DNA from: a virus
Strand: one strand, 5' to 3'
DNA: 40,760 bases
Virus record (IMG/VR): IMGVR_UViG_3300036046_000369
Location: 1 to 40,760 of that record
Below the pieces are notes generated by a model. The model did no database searches and was not told where the DNA came from. It saw only the letters and a program-made list of their open reading frames with translations. The translations under genes and the position numbers were made by a program. Below, piece by piece: positions 32,194-39,691 of the stretch (position 1 is the stretch's first letter; each line of letters starts with the position of its first letter).

Positions 32194-32252
32194 ATTTGCA
32201 TTTCTGGCCAAACATGCTTGACATTTTTTGGTCTAATTTGCATAATTGGTCA
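32194..32252. promoter_or_regulatory. Candidate operators at the rightward promoter
   Basis: Two direct repeats, ATTTGCATTTCTGGCCA (32194-32210) and ATTTGCATAATTGGTCA (32236-32252), agree at 13 of 17 positions. The second overlaps the -10 element. TTGGTC occurs twice, 18 bp apart. These are likely repressor sites controlling the rightward operon and perhaps the divergent membrane-protein gene. Confidence 0.5.
32218..32246 (+). promoter_or_regulatory. Rightward lytic promoter
   Basis: TTGACA (32218-32223), 17-bp spacer, CATAAT (32241-32246). Identical -35 and -10 hexamers to the leftward promoter, with TTGGTCTAAT in the spacer. It should produce a leader of roughly 20 bases before ATG 32273. 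Confidence 0.8.
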
Positions 32253-32272
32253 CTGGAGATCACCAAACATCC

Positions 32273-32635
32273 ATGATCCGATACCGAATTCTCAGCGCGC
32301 TTGATGTTCAAGTCGGCCAAGTCCTCCGCATGAGCGGCGGCTTGCCGCTCAACTTTCTCCCTTGCCGGGCGGGGGATGAAACCTCCCGCCCTATCTTCTG
32401 GCCGGGCACGTGGATCGAGGTCGTGAGTGTTTTACGCTCCGATTCAAGGCTTGTCATCAAGGGCACTGAGCTCGACACGGGCTACCTGCAAGCGTGGACG
32501 CTCTCTTACGACAAGCATGTGCTCGCCCTCGTCGATCCGTCTCAAGTGGCCGGATTGGCGCCCGGGGATGATGCCAGACGCCAGGCCACTCTAATTTCCT
32601 CCTCTAACGAGCCTGCCTCGACGCAGGCCGCCTGA
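32273..32635 (+). CDS. First gene of the rightward operon, unknown function
   Basis: A 120-residue protein starting MIRYRILSALDVQVGQVLRM, beta-rich in the first 90 residues (WIEVVSVLRSDSRLVIKGTEL) with a Ser/Thr/Ala-rich tail. It lies directly behind the rightward promoter and is followed after 9 bp by an intrinsic terminator, the layout of lambda cro/tR1 or of an early antiterminator gene. No HTH is visible, so a Cro role is not supported by sequence. Function unknown; the context suggests a role in deciding whether transcription continues. Confidence 0.6.
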   Translation: MIRYRILSALDVQVGQVLRMSGGLPLNFLPCRAGDETSRPIFWPGTWIEVVSVLRSDSRLVIKGTELDTGYLQAWTLSYDKHVLALVDPSQVAGLAPGDDARRQATLISSSNEPASTQAA

Positions 32636-32644
32636 TCCTCCCTT

Positions 32645-32683
32645 GGCCCGGCGTTTGGCGCTATGGGCGCCGGGTCTTTTTTT
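32645..32683 (+). terminator. Intrinsic terminator after the first rightward gene
   Basis: CCCGGCG (32647-32653) pairs with CGCCGGG (32668-32674), extendable by one G-C and one G-T pair, followed directly by TCTTTTTTT. All later rightward genes lie beyond it, and no promoter was seen between it and the exonuclease gene, so partial read-through or antitermination is implied. Confidence 0.85.
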
Positions 32684-32710
32684 CCCAGAACAACGACGAG
32701 ATCAACGACA

Positions 32711-33670
32711 ATGCCAAGCACCCTCAAAAACGGCGCCGTCACCCTGAACCGGTACGGCTATCGATTCAACGGCAAGGGCCCCTACCAGCGGGTTTCCACG
32801 ATCAAAGAAAAGCTCAGCTCCGGAAACGGGCTGGTCGACTGGGCGGCAAAGATGGTCGCCGAGCGTGCCGCCGCGATCGGCGAGGACCTGGCCGCCGGGC
32901 GAATCGATCTGGCTGCCGCGGCGAGCCTCTTGCAGGACGACAGCTTGCGCCAGGCGCACAACCAAGTGCGGGACACCGCGGCCGATTTCGGCACCCTCTT
33001 CCACAGCCTGGTGGACGGCGTCGCCGCAGGGGATCAGGACATCCTCGGCGTCACCGAGCGCGCCATTCGCGGGATCGCGATTCAGCAGCACGCCAAGGAA
33101 TCGGGCGCCGAGCTCGCGGACGAAAGAGCCGAGCGCATCTATGCGCAGCGACTCTCGGATAGCGAAGCGGCAAAGCTCGGCGGGCTGGAGCGGCAGATTC
33201 ACGCGCGGCTCTGGCCGGACGTCGAAGCCTTCCTCGACTGGGCGGATCGGATGAAGCCGGTCTGGAACCGCAGCGAGTTCCAGCTGTTCTCCGACACTTA
33301 TAACTACGCCGGATCGGCGGACGCCGACATTACGCTCGGCGGCGACCGAGTGCTGGTCGACGTGAAGACGTCGAAGTCGGTCTATTCGAGCTACGCGCTC
33401 CAGCTCGCGGCTTACCGTTACGCCGAGTTCATCGGTTTACCCAGCGGTGAAAAGCTTCCCGTGCCCGAATTCACCCGGGCCGCCGTCTTGCACGTGCGCG
33501 ACGGCCAATGCCGGCTGCTGGAGCTGGACGCCGGGCGCGAAGTATTCGATGCCTTTCTGGCCTGCTGGCGGCTCTATTGGTTCGACCGCAACTCGAAGGA
33601 TTCGGTCGTGCCGTTCCAGGTCAGCCTGCCCGTGCCGTCGGCAGAAGATCTTGAGGCGGTCTTCGCGTGA
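32711..33670 (+). CDS. RecB/Cas4-like exonuclease (PD-(D/E)XK)
   Basis: A 319-residue nuclease. The C-terminal half has the RecB-type signature: GSADADITL (Asp206), VLVDVKTSKS (Asp217, Lys219) and then QLAAYRY (Gln231, Tyr235). The N-terminal half is helical with Ala-rich stretches. Phage members of this family trim DNA ends for recombination or degrade host DNA. ATG 32711 is chosen; in-frame codons upstream run through the terminator. It is coupled by GTGA to the next gene. No annealase partner was recognised nearby, though the SSB-like protein is encoded in the other operon. Confidence 0.8.
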   Translation: MPSTLKNGAVTLNRYGYRFNGKGPYQRVSTIKEKLSSGNGLVDWAAKMVAERAAAIGEDLAAGRIDLAAAASLLQDDSLRQAHNQVRDTAADFGTLFHSLVDGVAAGDQDILGVTERAIRGIAIQQHAKESGAELADERAERIYAQRLSDSEAAKLGGLERQIHARLWPDVEAFLDWADRMKPVWNRSEFQLFSDTYNYAGSADADITLGGDRVLVDVKTSKSVYSSYALQLAAYRYAEFIGLPSGEKLPVPEFTRAAVLHVRDGQCRLLELDAGREVFDAFLACWRLYWFDRNSKDSVVPFQVSLPVPSAEDLEAVFA

Positions 33671-33960
33671 GCTCGATCAGTCTGCAGGAGATCAAGCAGT
33701 ACATCGCACTCGCCGAGGAGTACTGCCGGCGCATCAAGGCCTGCGACCTCGTGGCGGAATGCGAGCTGCGCCAGGCGGACGACAAGACCTCGCTCGCCGT
33801 GTGCGTTTACGCGCAGGGGCTTCGCGATGGATTCCAGGCCGGAAGGGGAGCCGATGACCAGGGGACGGCCCGAACTCCCCTCGGGCTTTACCTTTGCGTC
33901 GCGGCCGCGGTTCTTTTCGTGGCCGCGATCGGCTTTGCGCTAGGGGCGGTGACCCGATGA
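33667..33960 (+). CDS. Small single-span membrane protein
   Basis: A 97-residue protein starting at GTG 33667 (GTGA overlap). It has an N-terminal helical cytoplasmic-type domain (SLQEIKQYIALAEEYCRRIKACDL) and a C-terminal membrane helix (LYLCVAAAVLFVAAIGFALGAV). Such tail-anchored proteins could be regulators, membrane recruiters or lysis-related, but no family was recognised. It is coupled by ATGA to the DUF2786 gene downstream. Confidence 0.55.
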   Translation: MSSISLQEIKQYIALAEEYCRRIKACDLVAECELRQADDKTSLAVCVYAQGLRDGFQAGRGADDQGTARTPLGLYLCVAAAVLFVAAIGFALGAVTR

Positions 33961-34733
33961 ATTCCGCCCAGGGTTTTGCGGAGAGGAAGCAAAAGGCGTT
34001 AGAGCGAATCCGCAAGCTTCTTCGCCTCGCAGAAAACTGCGCCGCGTCGGATGGGGAAATCAAGAATGCGATGGACGCCGCGCTTGGCCTAATCGCGCAG
34101 TATCAGTTCGAGCAGGCCGAGATCGAGGTAGAGGCGCCGAACGACAAGGAGGAGCAATTTGCCTCCGCCTGGGTTTCATCCGGAGCAAGGCAGGCCACCG
34201 TCTGGGCTTTCACCTTAGCCGATGCCGTTGCAAAAGCCGTCGGCTCGGTGGGCGTATACGAGAAACGCGCAACGGTAACCAAAGGAGTGTTCGAAGCAAA
34301 GGTAATCGAATGCGGATACACCTTTTACGGGCCAGCCGCCGACGTTCAGTTCACTCAAGAGCTTTACAGCGAATGGCTGCTTGTGATCACCACCATTGGG
34401 CAAGGCCGCTACGGAAACGTGATTCGAAATGGGGGGCGCGAGTATTGCCAAGGTTTTTCGATGGCTATCCACAAGATCGCCGAAGACCTTTATCGGCCTG
34501 GAAGCACGGCTTTACCGGGCAAAGAAAGTCATGCGCTAGTTCGGCTTAATAGCTCGCTGGCCCAGAAGAGGTCCGCCGCTAGTGACTGGCTAAAGGGACA
34601 AGGTGTTACGTTGCGGTACACGAAAGTAGGTCTCCCCAACAGCGGATCAACTGCCTACATAAACGGATATCGCGACGGCCAAGATTCCGGATTCGGTGTT
34701 TCCCGACAGAAGCCACTAGGGGCAGGCCGATGA
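33957..34733 (+). CDS. DUF2786-domain protein
   Basis: A 258-residue protein. The N-terminus (KALERIRKLLRLAENCAASDGEIKNAMDAALGLIAQYQF) matches the DUF2786 pattern of a basic helix followed by a region with repeated small residues ending in a Tyr-containing helix. The rest (SSGARQATVWAFTLADAVAKAVG, YGNVIRNGGREYCQGFSMAIHKIAEDLY) is an alpha/beta domain often found with it in phages; its function is unknown. ATG 33957 overlaps the previous stop as ATGA. Confidence 0.7.
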   Translation: MNSAQGFAERKQKALERIRKLLRLAENCAASDGEIKNAMDAALGLIAQYQFEQAEIEVEAPNDKEEQFASAWVSSGARQATVWAFTLADAVAKAVGSVGVYEKRATVTKGVFEAKVIECGYTFYGPAADVQFTQELYSEWLLVITTIGQGRYGNVIRNGGREYCQGFSMAIHKIAEDLYRPGSTALPGKESHALVRLNSSLAQKRSAASDWLKGQGVTLRYTKVGLPNSGSTAYINGYRDGQDSGFGVSRQKPLGAGR

Positions 34734-34987
34734 GGGTCATGTTCACCGCCGTGGTCAGCGCTGACAACGGCTTTGAGCGAGCTCACAGGCCGTCTTTGCT
34801 TACTCTTAATGCAAACGAAATCGCGGTAAACGTTTTACTCGACATTGATGATTCCGCCTTTACCTTGATTACGACGCCTTGCATCGAAATCAAGGTTCCA
34901 GCGGACGCCGTGCAACGAGTGGTCCATGCGACTGACGACGTTTGCAAGCTGATTCAGCGAACGCTTGCCTCGGAGGCGGGAGATTGA
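34730..34987 (+). CDS. Small beta protein of unknown function
   Basis: An 85-residue protein of alternating strands (VMFTAVVSADNG, ANEIAVNVLLDIDDSAFTLITT) ending in a helix (AVQRVVHATDDVCKLIQRTL). It overlaps its neighbours by ATGA and TTGA. No family was recognised. Confidence 0.55.
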   Translation: MRVMFTAVVSADNGFERAHRPSLLTLNANEIAVNVLLDIDDSAFTLITTPCIEIKVPADAVQRVVHATDDVCKLIQRTLASEAGD

Positions 34988-35208
34988 GCTATTTCCCTAC
35001 CGTATACACGGAGCACATGCAGGGCATCCGGCTGGAGGTCTGGAAAAGTCGGGCACCGATGGAGCCGGGTTATTGTTGCGACCTTTTCCGTGGAGAATCG
35101 TTTCTTCAGTTTGCCAGCGTCACCGAAAGATCGGATTCAATCGAGGAAGCACGGAAGAAAGGCCGAGCGCTGGCCAAGAAGTACCTACAGGAGGAGTCGC
35201 CGCAATGA
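34984..35208 (+). CDS. Small protein of unknown function (TTG start)
   Basis: A 74-residue protein. TTG 34984 overlaps the previous stop as TTGA and has GGAGG a short distance upstream; an upstream start would lie wholly inside the previous gene. The sequence LSYFPTVYTEHMQGIRLEVW then SIEEARKKGRALAKKYLQE is strand-rich with a C-terminal helix. No family was recognised. Confidence 0.55.
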   Translation: MSYFPTVYTEHMQGIRLEVWKSRAPMEPGYCCDLFRGESFLQFASVTERSDSIEEARKKGRALAKKYLQEESPQ

Positions 35209-35453
35209 CTAAGCAAGAACTCGACGCCATCGCGCAGGACGCCGAATTGGCCTACCTCTACGCCCGCAACGTAGTGAAAAAACCCTGGAAACCCGGCGAA
35301 GCCGCCATCGCCCGCGACGCATGTTGGGCATTCTTGTACGCCTGTTACGTGGTGAAAGGCCCTTGGAAACCCGGCGAAGCCGCCATCGCCAAGGAACCTC
35401 GCTGGGCTAAAGACTACGAGGAATTCCTCAGGAGCCTCAATGACCGATCCTGA
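35205..35453 (+). CDS. Small two-repeat protein (PWKPGEAAIA motif)
   Basis: An 82-residue protein built of two copies of a 26-residue unit: helix ending VVK, then PWKPGEAAIA, then a basic-aromatic helix (Y.YA..VVK.PWKPGEAAIA). The start, ATG 35205, has GGAGGAG eight bases upstream and overlaps the previous stop. Repeats of this type, with W/P.GE..I, occur in variable number in some phage and bacterial proteins. Their role is unknown; a binding or scaffold role is plausible. Confidence 0.7.
   Translation: MTKQELDAIAQDAELAYLYARNVVKKPWKPGEAAIARDACWAFLYACYVVKGPWKPGEAAIAKEPRWAKDYEEFLRSLNDRS
35286..35390 (+). repeat. 27-bp perfect direct repeat inside the two-repeat gene
   Basis: The sequence from TGGAAACCCGGCGAAG at 35286-35312 recurs exactly at 35364-35390, a period of 78 bp (26 codons). 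It reflects recent internal duplication and makes the gene a likely site for repeat-number variation between relatives. Confidence 0.85.
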
Positions 35454-35613
35454 TCAGTTCGAACCCATGAACCCCGAAGTGCCTCCGCCATTCTTTGTCG
35501 CCGTGGTCGCCCTGATCTGCATCTTCATGGGCTTCCTTTTCGGCCATTCGCAAGCTGCGCTGCGGGATGACGCCGCGATCCGCGCCGACCTTGGCCAGCC
35601 GGTGAACCGATGA
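35440..35613 (+). CDS. Unannotated 57-residue single-span membrane protein
   Basis: ATG 35440, with AGGAG five bases upstream, overlaps the end of the repeat gene; the frame runs to TGA 35611-35613 and overlaps the next start as ATGA. The protein begins MTDPDQFEPMNPEVPPP, then has one membrane helix (FFVAVVALICIFMGFLFG), then a short polar tail. Pro-rich N-terminus plus one membrane span suggests a holin-like, spanin-like or membrane-signalling peptide, but none is provable. Confidence 0.65.
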   Translation: MTDPDQFEPMNPEVPPPFFVAVVALICIFMGFLFGHSQAALRDDAAIRADLGQPVNR

Positions 35614-36221
35614 ACTTTGCTGAAGGGCCGAAACTTGATGGTGGGCTGCAGCCCTTCAATTGCTACTTCGAAGTTTGGAACTCAGGCGAGCCCATGGGCG
35701 CGTTTCTTTCTCTTGACGACGCTATCCGGTATGCGGAAGACCCGGACCTCTGTCCGCTCCTCGAACCGCACGGTTACCTGATTATCTACATGAACAGAAC
35801 GTGCAGCGTGGACTGCAAGTTCCCCTATATAGAACGTTGTCAGGGCGGCCGGTGGACTGCTCGCGTTTACGACGAAGAGGCCATCAGTTACGTCGATGTC
35901 CCCAGGACTGTTTTCCTTGAGGAAGTCGAGCGATGGCTAGCCATGAAACAGAGGTACAAGCCTCCATTTCCACCAAGCCTCAAGTTCTATAGGCTTAGCG
36001 GGGACGGTATTGAGTCATTCAGACTCTTTAAGAGCCTACCTGCCGCTCTAATAGCAGGGGACGAACATCTAAGCCAAGTTCGCCAAGCCGAGGTTGTGGA
36101 CATTGCGATTCGCGCGTCAGTCGAAGAGTTTCAAATCGAAGAGGACTCCGATTTCGGGGAACTCACCGCAATTTGGACGAGAGGCGTGCACCCGGACTGC
36201 GAGTGGGAGAAGCAGCCCTGA
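35610..36221 (+). CDS. Protein of unknown function
   Basis: A 203-residue alpha/beta protein with several Cys and aromatic residues (PFNCYFEVWNSGEPMGAF, RTCSVDCKFPYIERC). The first half reads as a compact beta domain and the second half as helix-strand with an acidic end (EEFQIEEDSDFGEL). Starts at ATG 35610 (ATGA overlap) and ends at TGATG with the next gene. No family was recognised. Confidence 0.55.
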   Translation: MNFAEGPKLDGGLQPFNCYFEVWNSGEPMGAFLSLDDAIRYAEDPDLCPLLEPHGYLIIYMNRTCSVDCKFPYIERCQGGRWTARVYDEEAISYVDVPRTVFLEEVERWLAMKQRYKPPFPPSLKFYRLSGDGIESFRLFKSLPAALIAGDEHLSQVRQAEVVDIAIRASVEEFQIEEDSDFGELTAIWTRGVHPDCEWEKQP

Positions 36222-36484
36222 TGCCCCTTAGCTGGAGCGCCAAAGCGGCGAAGGTGATTCGAGAAGTAATCGCGCAAAACCCCGAGCTTCCTGAGCCAGA
36301 ACTGCGCAAGAAGCTCGCCCAGGCGTACCCCTTTGGAATTCGGTCGTATCACCCATACGAAGCGTGGCGCAAGGCCTTGGAGGATGCCCTCGGGCCATCA
36401 CCGAAAGCCATTGCGGCGCGGCTCAAACGTGATGCCGAGATCAGCCACGAGCAGGCGACCCTCAACTTGGAGGACAACCAATGA
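36221..36484 (+). CDS. Small helical protein of unknown function
   Basis: An 87-residue basic, helical protein (WSAKAAKVIREVIAQNPELP, ELRKKLAQAYPFG, IAARLKRDAEISHEQA). ATG 36221 overlaps the previous stop as TGATG and has GGGAG about 11 bases upstream. It could bind nucleic acid, but no HTH or known motif is clear. Confidence 0.55.
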   Translation: MPLSWSAKAAKVIREVIAQNPELPEPELRKKLAQAYPFGIRSYHPYEAWRKALEDALGPSPKAIAARLKRDAEISHEQATLNLEDNQ

Positions 36485-36984
36485 GCGAAACACGGAACCT
36501 TATGAATGAACACGCCGCGGAAGCCCTTTACAGGCTAACCGAATGCCTTATCGATGCCGACAGGAGCAATCCGGTCCGTAGTGATGGAAGCCTTAACCTT
36601 ATTCAGGAGCGAGCCAACTGCATCATCACCTACATTCTTTTGGCTGCCCAGCAAAACGCCCGTACGCTCCTATCCGGCTATCTGCCGACTGATTTAACGA
36701 GGTCGGAGTTCCCACGGTACGTGTCGTTAGGCGATCGACAGAAAATCATAACCTACGGAGAACTTGTGTGCGGGGACATCATCAAAACGCACTCTATGGC
36801 TCAGAATGACCCGCTTTTGGTGTGGCGTCAGGTGGTAGGGCTTGTGCCAGGTCCAGATGGCGAAATGGACGTTTACATGGGTGGAACGGGTGGCAGTCCG
36901 TTGGACGCTAAGGGCCTCGGCGCAAACGCATCCGACCCCGTTGCCGTCCTTGACCAATCCACTGAAGCGAAGGAGCCTAAATGA
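36481..36984 (+). CDS. Protein of unknown function, ATGA-coupled
   Basis: A 167-residue protein. The N-terminal part is helical with Asn/Gln-rich stretches (NEHAAEALYRLTECLIDADRSN), a central hydrophobic helix (CIITYILLAAQQNARTLLSGY) and a C-terminal Gly-rich region (VYMGGTGGSPLDAKG). It shows no signal peptide or known fold. It lies in a run of coupled genes of lower GC content than the structural region. Confidence 0.5.
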   Translation: MSETRNLMNEHAAEALYRLTECLIDADRSNPVRSDGSLNLIQERANCIITYILLAAQQNARTLLSGYLPTDLTRSEFPRYVSLGDRQKIITYGELVCGDIIKTHSMAQNDPLLVWRQVVGLVPGPDGEMDVYMGGTGGSPLDAKGLGANASDPVAVLDQSTEAKEPK

Positions 36985-37433
36985 TCCTTTCCTTTAGCAG
37001 CACCTGGCCGGCCGTAGTGACAAGGCAGAAAACCCAAACGATGCGGACTTGGAAACCGCAAACCATCAAATGGTATCAGCGAGCCGCGGCGAATGGGGCG
37101 TTCGTCGATGCCTACGATAAGAGCCCTCGCCATGGAGGGCATAAGATCGCGGATATTCGCATCGTTCGGGTCACCCTAAACGTGGACACTCGGACCCTGG
37201 GCAGAGACGACTGGGTGCAAGAAGGGTTCCCTTACCTTCAAAGCCTTGAATGGGAAATTGACGGCAAAACTTCCCGGGAACTTTGGGAGTTCTGGCAGAA
37301 ACGAAACACCGAACCGATGACACAAGTCGAATTCGAAGTTCTTGACCTAACCAGCTACGGGGCTTGCCAAGCTGAAGTCATTCGTGGTCGCTTTGTGCTC
37401 AAAGTGTGTGAGCTGCACAGGCCGAAACGATGA
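36981..37433 (+). CDS. ASCH-domain-like protein
   Basis: A 150-residue protein whose start reads MILSFSSTWPAVVTRQKTQTMRTW. The pattern of a strand, a short helix, then a K-T-x-T-x-R-x-W motif is typical of ASCH/PUA-like RNA-binding domains. A later part (FEVLDLTSYGACQAEVIRGR) is compatible with the same fold. ASCH proteins bind RNA or modified nucleosides; a role in phage RNA or nucleoside metabolism is inference. Confidence 0.6.
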   Translation: MILSFSSTWPAVVTRQKTQTMRTWKPQTIKWYQRAAANGAFVDAYDKSPRHGGHKIADIRIVRVTLNVDTRTLGRDDWVQEGFPYLQSLEWEIDGKTSRELWEFWQKRNTEPMTQVEFEVLDLTSYGACQAEVIRGRFVLKVCELHRPKR

Positions 37434-37882
37434 ATAGTCTTCCGCTTGACAAGTTGACGATCGCCCTGGAATACATCGAAGATGATGGTGACTGGGTATC
37501 GCAGGTCCTTGAAATGCCTAGCTCTTACGCGAAAGGTGCGACTCCAGAACTAGCGGCCAGCAATGCGCTCGATATTATGCGGGATCGACTATCCGTCTTT
37601 CGCGACAATCCATCGGGTGAGCGTGCAGTCGTCTTGCGCATTTTTTGGAATGGGCAGCGGGTTTGCGACAAGCTATTCGAAAACGACGAACGCGCTGTTC
37701 GAGAGGGTAGAGAATTTGCCCGAACGCACTACAAGAAAGGCAACCCCGCGTACGCGTGCGCTCGGCTCCGCAGTTATAGTCCCAACGGCTATTCCGAGTA
37801 CTGGATGAGTGCACATGGGCCCCTTTTCGATAGCCTCGACGATCTCAAGGAAAAGCTGGGCAAAAAACGAAACGATTCTTAA
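37430..37882 (+). CDS. HicB-like-domain protein
   Basis: A 150-residue protein. Residues 8-60 (LTIALEYIEDDGDWVSQVLE then KGATPELAASNALDIMRDRLS) have the HicB antitoxin-like pattern: strand, acidic turn, strand and an ALDIM helix. The C-terminal part is unrelated and unrecognised, and there is no HicA toxin gene next to it. A stand-alone adaptor or inactivated antitoxin relative is likely. Confidence 0.55.
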   Translation: MNSLPLDKLTIALEYIEDDGDWVSQVLEMPSSYAKGATPELAASNALDIMRDRLSVFRDNPSGERAVVLRIFWNGQRVCDKLFENDERAVREGREFARTHYKKGNPAYACARLRSYSPNGYSEYWMSAHGPLFDSLDDLKEKLGKKRNDS

Positions 37883-37886
37883 TGCC

Positions 37887-38465
37887 ATGACAACCCAACC
37901 CTACAAAGCACCCCCGGGTTTCGACCCGAAGCGATTCGCCGATCTACCTCGAACCGAGCGCGCCCTCGCCTGGGCGGCTTATCTTGCCGATGTTGCACGG
38001 GTGCGCGAAGTAGGCAACAATCGAGGGCCTTGGGTGGACCGCATTCTTTACGAAGGAACTCAGCTGGGCCCGGGCAACGCTTGGTGCGCGGCGTTTGTGA
38101 GTTTCTGCCTCCGAAACGCTGGGTTCAGAGAGTTCCGCTCCGCTCGCGTTTCCGCTTGGGCTGACTGGTCCATTCGTCGCCAGCTTGCCGTTTCCTTGGA
38201 AGGTTTGCGCCGCGGGGATTTGGTTTACTGGATCCATGCAAACGGCACCGGCCACATCGAGATCGTGACCACGCCGTCCGGCCAACGCTTAGGTGCTCCC
38301 GTCCAGCATCTTCCAGTAGGCGCCGTTGTCCCGTCGGGCTACGTCGCGACTATCGGCGGCAATACCAGTGCGGGCAATGCTGGCTCACAACGCGAAGGTG
38401 ACGGCGTGTACCGGCGACTTCGCCCACTTTCGATGTTCTCAATGGGAATCCGGTGGGACGGTTGA
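37887..38465 (+). CDS. CHAP-type endolysin
   Basis: A 192-residue cell-wall hydrolase with a CHAP/NlpC-like fold: GNAWCAAFVSFCLRNAG with Cys67 as nucleophile, GDLVYWIHANGTGHIEIVT with His123, then VATIGGNTS. There is no signal peptide or membrane helix, so it would need a holin or other export step. ATG 37887 gives a good N-terminus just after the previous stop. The nearest membrane proteins that could be the holin are at 33667-33960 and 35440-35613. Confidence 0.8.
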   Translation: MTTQPYKAPPGFDPKRFADLPRTERALAWAAYLADVARVREVGNNRGPWVDRILYEGTQLGPGNAWCAAFVSFCLRNAGFREFRSARVSAWADWSIRRQLAVSLEGLRRGDLVYWIHANGTGHIEIVTTPSGQRLGAPVQHLPVGAVVPSGYVATIGGNTSAGNAGSQREGDGVYRRLRPLSMFSMGIRWDG

Positions 38466-38743
38466 CCCCGCCCATCGAATTGGCGCCGATCATCGAGCGT
38501 TTTGGTGCATTGACCTCCGAACTGCACCGTCGAGGCGGGAGCGTCATCGTGGTCGTGGCCTGGCCGGAGGCGGGAGGAGTTAAGGCTTTACCGATCATCT
38601 TGGCCAAAGACGAACACCTGGATGCGCTCTACAGCGCCTTGGTGGCGGCCACCGCAAAGTCTGACCTCTTGACCAAGGCCCTGCGAGAGGCGGTTGAAAC
38701 TGCATACGAGGAAAAGAAAAATGAGGAAACGAACAGGAACTAA
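38453..38743 (+). CDS. Small accessory protein of unknown function
   Basis: A 96-residue protein. The start may be GTG 38453 or TTG 38462; the latter overlaps the endolysin stop as TTGA. It contains a strand (GGSVIVVVAWPEAGGVKALP) and a long Ala/Lys/Glu-rich C-terminal helix (KSDLLTKALREAVETAYEEK). No family was recognised. It could be lysis-associated by position only. Confidence 0.5.
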   Translation: MGRLTPPIELAPIIERFGALTSELHRRGGSVIVVVAWPEAGGVKALPIILAKDEHLDALYSALVAATAKSDLLTKALREAVETAYEEKKNEETNRN

Positions 38744-38948
38744 GCTCTTAGATACAGGTAGCGGCATTACCGTTTACATTCGCCGTCAGAAAGATGGCGC
38801 CGTGATGGCGACGCTTACGGATGAACCGCGACCGACCCTCTGGGGCATTGGCGCTGATGAGGAGTCGGCTCGCCGCGAACTAGAAGCCCGGGTTGCCGCA
38901 TTGCGGGAGCGCATGCGAAATGGATGGTGGCGCAGTAATGGGGTTTAA
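38721..38948 (+). CDS. Small protein of unknown function
   Basis: A 75-residue protein starting MRKRTGTKLLDTGSGITVYI, with GAGGAAAAG before the ATG. It is basic, strand-rich at the start and ends in a long charged helix (ADEESARRELEARVAALRERM). It overlaps both neighbours, and no function is evident. Confidence 0.5.
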   Translation: MRKRTGTKLLDTGSGITVYIRRQKDGAVMATLTDEPRPTLWGIGADEESARRELEARVAALRERMRNGWWRSNGV

Positions 38949-39354
38949 AGTATTCGAAAAAACGGTGCCCGCCGCGCTGCATAAGGCGAAGAAGGATTCG
39001 ATTAGCCTGAGTCGAGCCGGTACCTTGATTCCTTGGCAAACGGCCCAGCGTTTGGGTGTGAACGAGTTCAAGCAGTTCGGGTACCAGGTGTACTTTGATC
39101 ATGAAAGGCGGCTGGCCGGGTTGGATTTCGGTTTCTTTTCGGAGGAGCATTTCCCACACATTGTCGCCGTTTCTAAAAAGCGACGGGTCTGCCTATTGAA
39201 TCTTCAGCAGATCATTTGCGCCGAATTGGAGATCCCGGTTCGTCCGCTCCGCCAAACAGTGAATGAGCCATTAGTGTTCACCGACGACCTTCCACCACTC
39301 CTCGCCTACTTCAGCTACGAAGCGGTGGTAAAGGAGCTGAGGCTCGACGCCTAG
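38938..39354 (+). CDS. Protein of unknown function
   Basis: A 138-residue protein starting MGFKVFEKTVPAALHKAKKD. It is mixed alpha/beta (GYQVYFDHERRLAGLDFGF, HIVAVSKKRRVCLLNLQQII) with no recognised motif. Its ATG overlaps the previous gene by 11 bp. It ends just before the excisionase-like gene. Confidence 0.5.
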   Translation: MGFKVFEKTVPAALHKAKKDSISLSRAGTLIPWQTAQRLGVNEFKQFGYQVYFDHERRLAGLDFGFFSEEHFPHIVAVSKKRRVCLLNLQQIICAELEIPVRPLRQTVNEPLVFTDDLPPLLAYFSYEAVVKELRLDA

Positions 39355-39358
39355 ACGG

Positions 39359-39691
39359 ATGACCTTCGACCCGCTCGACCGCTGGCTCAAGCTGCACATC
39401 CTCGCGGAAATGTACGGCGAGGCGGCTTCGAGCTTGCACGATTTGGTGCAAGCTGGACGTCTTGCGGCGCGGTGGCGGGGTCGAATCACTTACCTGAACG
39501 AGCGGCAGTGGCAGGATTTCTTGAGTAGTCTGCCCGCCCAACGGGTTCCCAATGGCAAGGCAAAGAGTTCGAGGGGAGGGGACGATCGAGCAGCTGCCGA
39601 GCGGCCTCTACCGAGTCCGGGGCAAGTGCCGCGGGGTACGCGTGTCCGGCGAGGCGGCGGCGACGAAGGCCCAGGCGGTCCTCAACTATAA
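39359..39691 (+). CDS. Excisionase-like HTH protein
   Basis: A 110-residue protein whose first 65 residues look like a small excisionase/MerR-type winged helix: LKLHILAEMYGEAASSLHDLVQAGRLAARWRGRITYLNERQWQDFL. The part after about residue 65 overlaps the integrase gene by 140 bp and reads Arg/Gly/Pro-rich, so the real protein may be shorter in function or simply have a disordered tail. Directly upstream of the integrase, it is the natural excision-directionality partner. Confidence 0.6.
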   Translation: MTFDPLDRWLKLHILAEMYGEAASSLHDLVQAGRLAARWRGRITYLNERQWQDFLSSLPAQRVPNGKAKSSRGGDDRAAAERPLPSPGQVPRGTRVRRGGGDEGPGGPQL

